A stretch of 64,000 nt of DNA from Staphylococcus hsinchuensis (lineage in GTDB: Bacteria > Bacillota > Bacilli > Staphylococcales > Staphylococcaceae). A program made the translations under genes and the position numbers. Position 1 is the stretch's first letter. Each line of letters opens with the position of its first letter. This document shows positions 62,396 to 64,000 of the stretch, piece by piece. Under the pieces are notes generated by a model. That model ran no database searches. It was not told the origin of the DNA and was given only the letters and a program-made list of their open reading frames with translations. Where the stretch lies: contig NZ_CP128355.1 in NCBI RefSeq assembly GCF_038789205.1, positions 2,108,001-2,172,000 of the forward strand, given 5' to 3'.

Positions 62396-62533
62396 ATGCA
62401 AATTTTCGAATCTATACTTAACATTATTACTAAATTATTTTCATTACTAGGAACGAGTGCAACTGGGAAACCATGCGGTGGATTTTTCGATGAACCTGAA
62501 GTACCTAAAGAGTTAACTGAACTATACGAATAA
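62396..62533 (+). CDS. agrD: AgrD, autoinducing peptide precursor
   Basis: The 45-residue precursor has an amphipathic leader (MQIFESILNIITKLFSLLG), the AIP region SATGKPCGGFF and an acidic tail (DEPEVPKELTELYE). The predicted thiolactone joins Cys27 to Phe31, giving a CGGFF ring with a tail of about three to five residues. The N-terminal cleavage point cannot be read from sequence. AAGGAGG lies before the ATG inside the end of agrB. Confidence 0.95.
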   Translation: MQIFESILNIITKLFSLLGTSATGKPCGGFFDEPEVPKELTELYE

Positions 62534-62561
62534 TTGTTTAACAATAGAGAGTGTGTAGAAA

Positions 62562-63851
62562 ATGGCAATCTTAGATTCAATTTTTTTAATAATATTTCAG
62601 TCAATATGTCCTTTTATTTTAATTAAAATCTTAAATAAAATAAATTACACTTTGAGGGATTATATTTCTATTTTAGGGATTATAATCCCTTCTAATATTC
62701 TTTTTTGTTTTATTGAAGCAAAAGCAATGATTGTTTTATTAGTTGGTGCTGCAATTTTTATGTACCTTAAAAATAAAATGATGGGCATATTATCCGTTTT
62801 AATAAGTTTTTTCATTTTATATATGACCAATTTTGTTACAATTTGGTTAGGTACCTTATTCTTTGTCTTCGTTCCGTCAAATGTATTATTTAGCATAATT
62901 TATGTAGCAATTTTTTTAATATTTTCAATTTCAACAGCATATATTGCAAGGTATTTTTTAAGAACTCTTATTACTTCAGGTTTATCTGTAAGTAAAATCT
63001 ACCTTTCGATAGTTGCTAGTTTTTTGTTTATAGTCCTATTAATTATTTGTTTTTATTTACCAAATAAATCTTTAAATTTTGGTGACTTAAAATTCTTAGT
63101 CTTTATCGGAGCTATGGTAATAATTGCTTTAGCTATCATAGTTATAACCATTTCTTTCAGCATTGTCAGACAAATTCAGTACAAACGTAATATGCAGGAA
63201 ATTGATAATTATTACAAATACACACTTCAAATAGAAAAAATCAATAATGAAATGCGTAAATTTCGTCATGATTACGTAAACATCCTTTCTACAATGTCGG
63301 ATTTTATAAGAGAGGACGACATGAAGGGTTTACGAACGTATTTCAATGAAGAAATATTACCTATGCAAGATAGCATGCAAATGAATGCAATTAAAATCAA
63401 TGGTATTGAAAATTTAAAAGTGCGTGAGATTAAAGGATTACTCACTACGAAAATTTTACAAGCACAGGAAAAAGATATTACTATAAATATTGAAGTACCT
63501 GATGAAATTGATCATATCAATATGCGAAAGATTGATCTTAGTCGTATTATAGGGATTATACTTGATAATGCAATTGAAGCCTCCGAAAAAATTGAAGAGG
63601 AACCTTTAATTCGACTGGCGTTTATTAAAAACGAAGCAACTTCAGTCACGTTGATTGTGATGAATAAATGTGAATCGGATATGCCGCGTCTACATACATT
63701 ATTTCAACAAAATTTTTCAACAAAAGGCAAAAATCGCGGTTTAGGTTTATCAACGTTGAAGGAAATAACTGATGAAACACCAAATGTGTTATTAGATACA
63801 ACCATAGATGCAAATTACTTTATACAAAAAGTAGAAATTCTAAATTCTTAA
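62562..63851 (+). CDS. agrC: AgrC, AIP sensor histidine kinase
   Basis: The 429-residue HPK10 kinase has six or seven N-terminal membrane helices (residues 1-205) that bind the peptide, the phosphoacceptor His in MRKFRHDYVNIL near residue 239, and a C-terminal ATPase domain with IILDNAIEASE (N box) and GKNRGLGLSTLKE (G box). It phosphorylates AgrA. The ribosome-binding site is weak (GAGAGTG), 28 bp after agrD. Confidence 0.96.
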   Translation: MAILDSIFLIIFQSICPFILIKILNKINYTLRDYISILGIIIPSNILFCFIEAKAMIVLLVGAAIFMYLKNKMMGILSVLISFFILYMTNFVTIWLGTLFFVFVPSNVLFSIIYVAIFLIFSISTAYIARYFLRTLITSGLSVSKIYLSIVASFLFIVLLIICFYLPNKSLNFGDLKFLVFIGAMVIIALAIIVITISFSIVRQIQYKRNMQEIDNYYKYTLQIEKINNEMRKFRHDYVNILSTMSDFIREDDMKGLRTYFNEEILPMQDSMQMNAIKINGIENLKVREIKGLLTTKILQAQEKDITINIEVPDEIDHINMRKIDLSRIIGIILDNAIEASEKIEEEPLIRLAFIKNEATSVTLIVMNKCESDMPRLHTLFQQNFSTKGKNRGLGLSTLKEITDETPNVLLDTTIDANYFIQKVEILNS

Positions 63852-63869
63852 TCATAAGGGCGTGTAACT

Positions 63870-64000
63870 ATGAAGATTTTCATTTGTGAAGATGACGTAA
63901 AACAACGTGAGAATATGATGTCGATTATTAACAACTACATTATGATTGAAGAAAAACCGATGTCTATTGAATTAGCAACAGACGACCCATATGAAGTCAT
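63870..64000 (+). CDS. agrA: AgrA response regulator, N-terminal part only
   Basis: The first 43 or so residues are present; the gene continues past the window. MKIFICEDDVKQRENM shows the Glu-Asp-Asp acidic pocket of the receiver domain. The LytTR DNA-binding domain is not in view. AAGGGCG precedes the ATG, 18 bp after the agrC stop. It activates P2 and P3. Confidence 0.95.
   Translation, partial: MKIFICEDDVKQRENMMSIINNYIMIEEKPMSIELATDDPYEV

Overview
The window is chromosomal DNA of a coagulase-negative Staphylococcus. The evidence is its low GC content, near-complete gene-order agreement with the S. aureus vraSR-to-agr segment as I recall it, and staphylococcus-specific genes (vraTSR, camS, sdrH, pmtRABCD, mroQ, agrBDCA, RNAIII). 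The predicted autoinducing peptide core, GKPCGGFF, resembles those I remember for S. xylosus and S. gallinarum. This suggests the novobiocin-resistant saprophyticus/xylosus cluster, but species is an inference. I see no tRNA, rRNA, insertion sequence, prophage or CRISPR array.

Layout. 0-7 kb: an aminopeptidase end, small proteins, the tyrosine phosphatase ptpA, a YihY/BrkB protein, and the cell-wall-stress operon vraU-vraT-vraS-vraR. 6.5-17 kb: methionine aminopeptidase, the lipid II amidation pair murT-gatD, a PerR-box ferritin, an exonuclease, DNA polymerase IV, an rRNA methyltransferase and dgkB. 17-27 kb: gatCAB (tRNA-Gln transamidation) and the pcrB-pcrA-ligA-camS run. 27-42 kb: purB, NAD salvage (pncB-nadE, and pncA further on), nitric oxide synthase with pheA, the dicarboxylate transporter sdcS, a beta-helix protein, ppaC, an aldehyde dehydrogenase and a lactonase. 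42-51 kb: small-gene-rich intergenic DNA, an acyltransferase-like C45 hydrolase, a HAAS/DUF4097 pair, and the PSM exporter operon pmtR-A-B-C-D. 51-56 kb: an aminotransferase, a DinB-fold protein, groESL and mroQ. 56-64 kb: a very large sdrH, a nitroreductase, a nitrilase-family amidohydrolase, RNAIII and agrBDC, with agrA cut by the window end.

Functional themes are envelope homeostasis (vraTSR, murT-gatD, dgkB), quorum sensing and peptide export (agr, RNAIII, mroQ, pmt), translation fidelity (gatCAB), and redox/NAD metabolism.

The most interesting material is not in ordinary ORFs. (1) RNAIII lacks a delta-toxin reading frame and carries three tandem hairpins, each presenting a CCCAG anti-Shine-Dalgarno loop. 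(2) An unannotated Fst-like type I toxin-antitoxin cassette sits at 50.85-51.06 kb; direct repeats make the antisense RNA complementary to the toxin start region. (3) An orphan small transcription unit at 42.9-43.2 kb could encode a 15-residue peptide. (4) A nine-G tract lies in the ribosome-binding site of sdrH, whose coding region also holds identical 57-bp tandem repeats, suggesting phase and length variation. (5) Two 161-bp intergenic repeats lie in opposite orientation 31 kb apart. (6) A perfect 25-bp palindrome sits upstream of pmtR in addition to the promoter-overlapping site.
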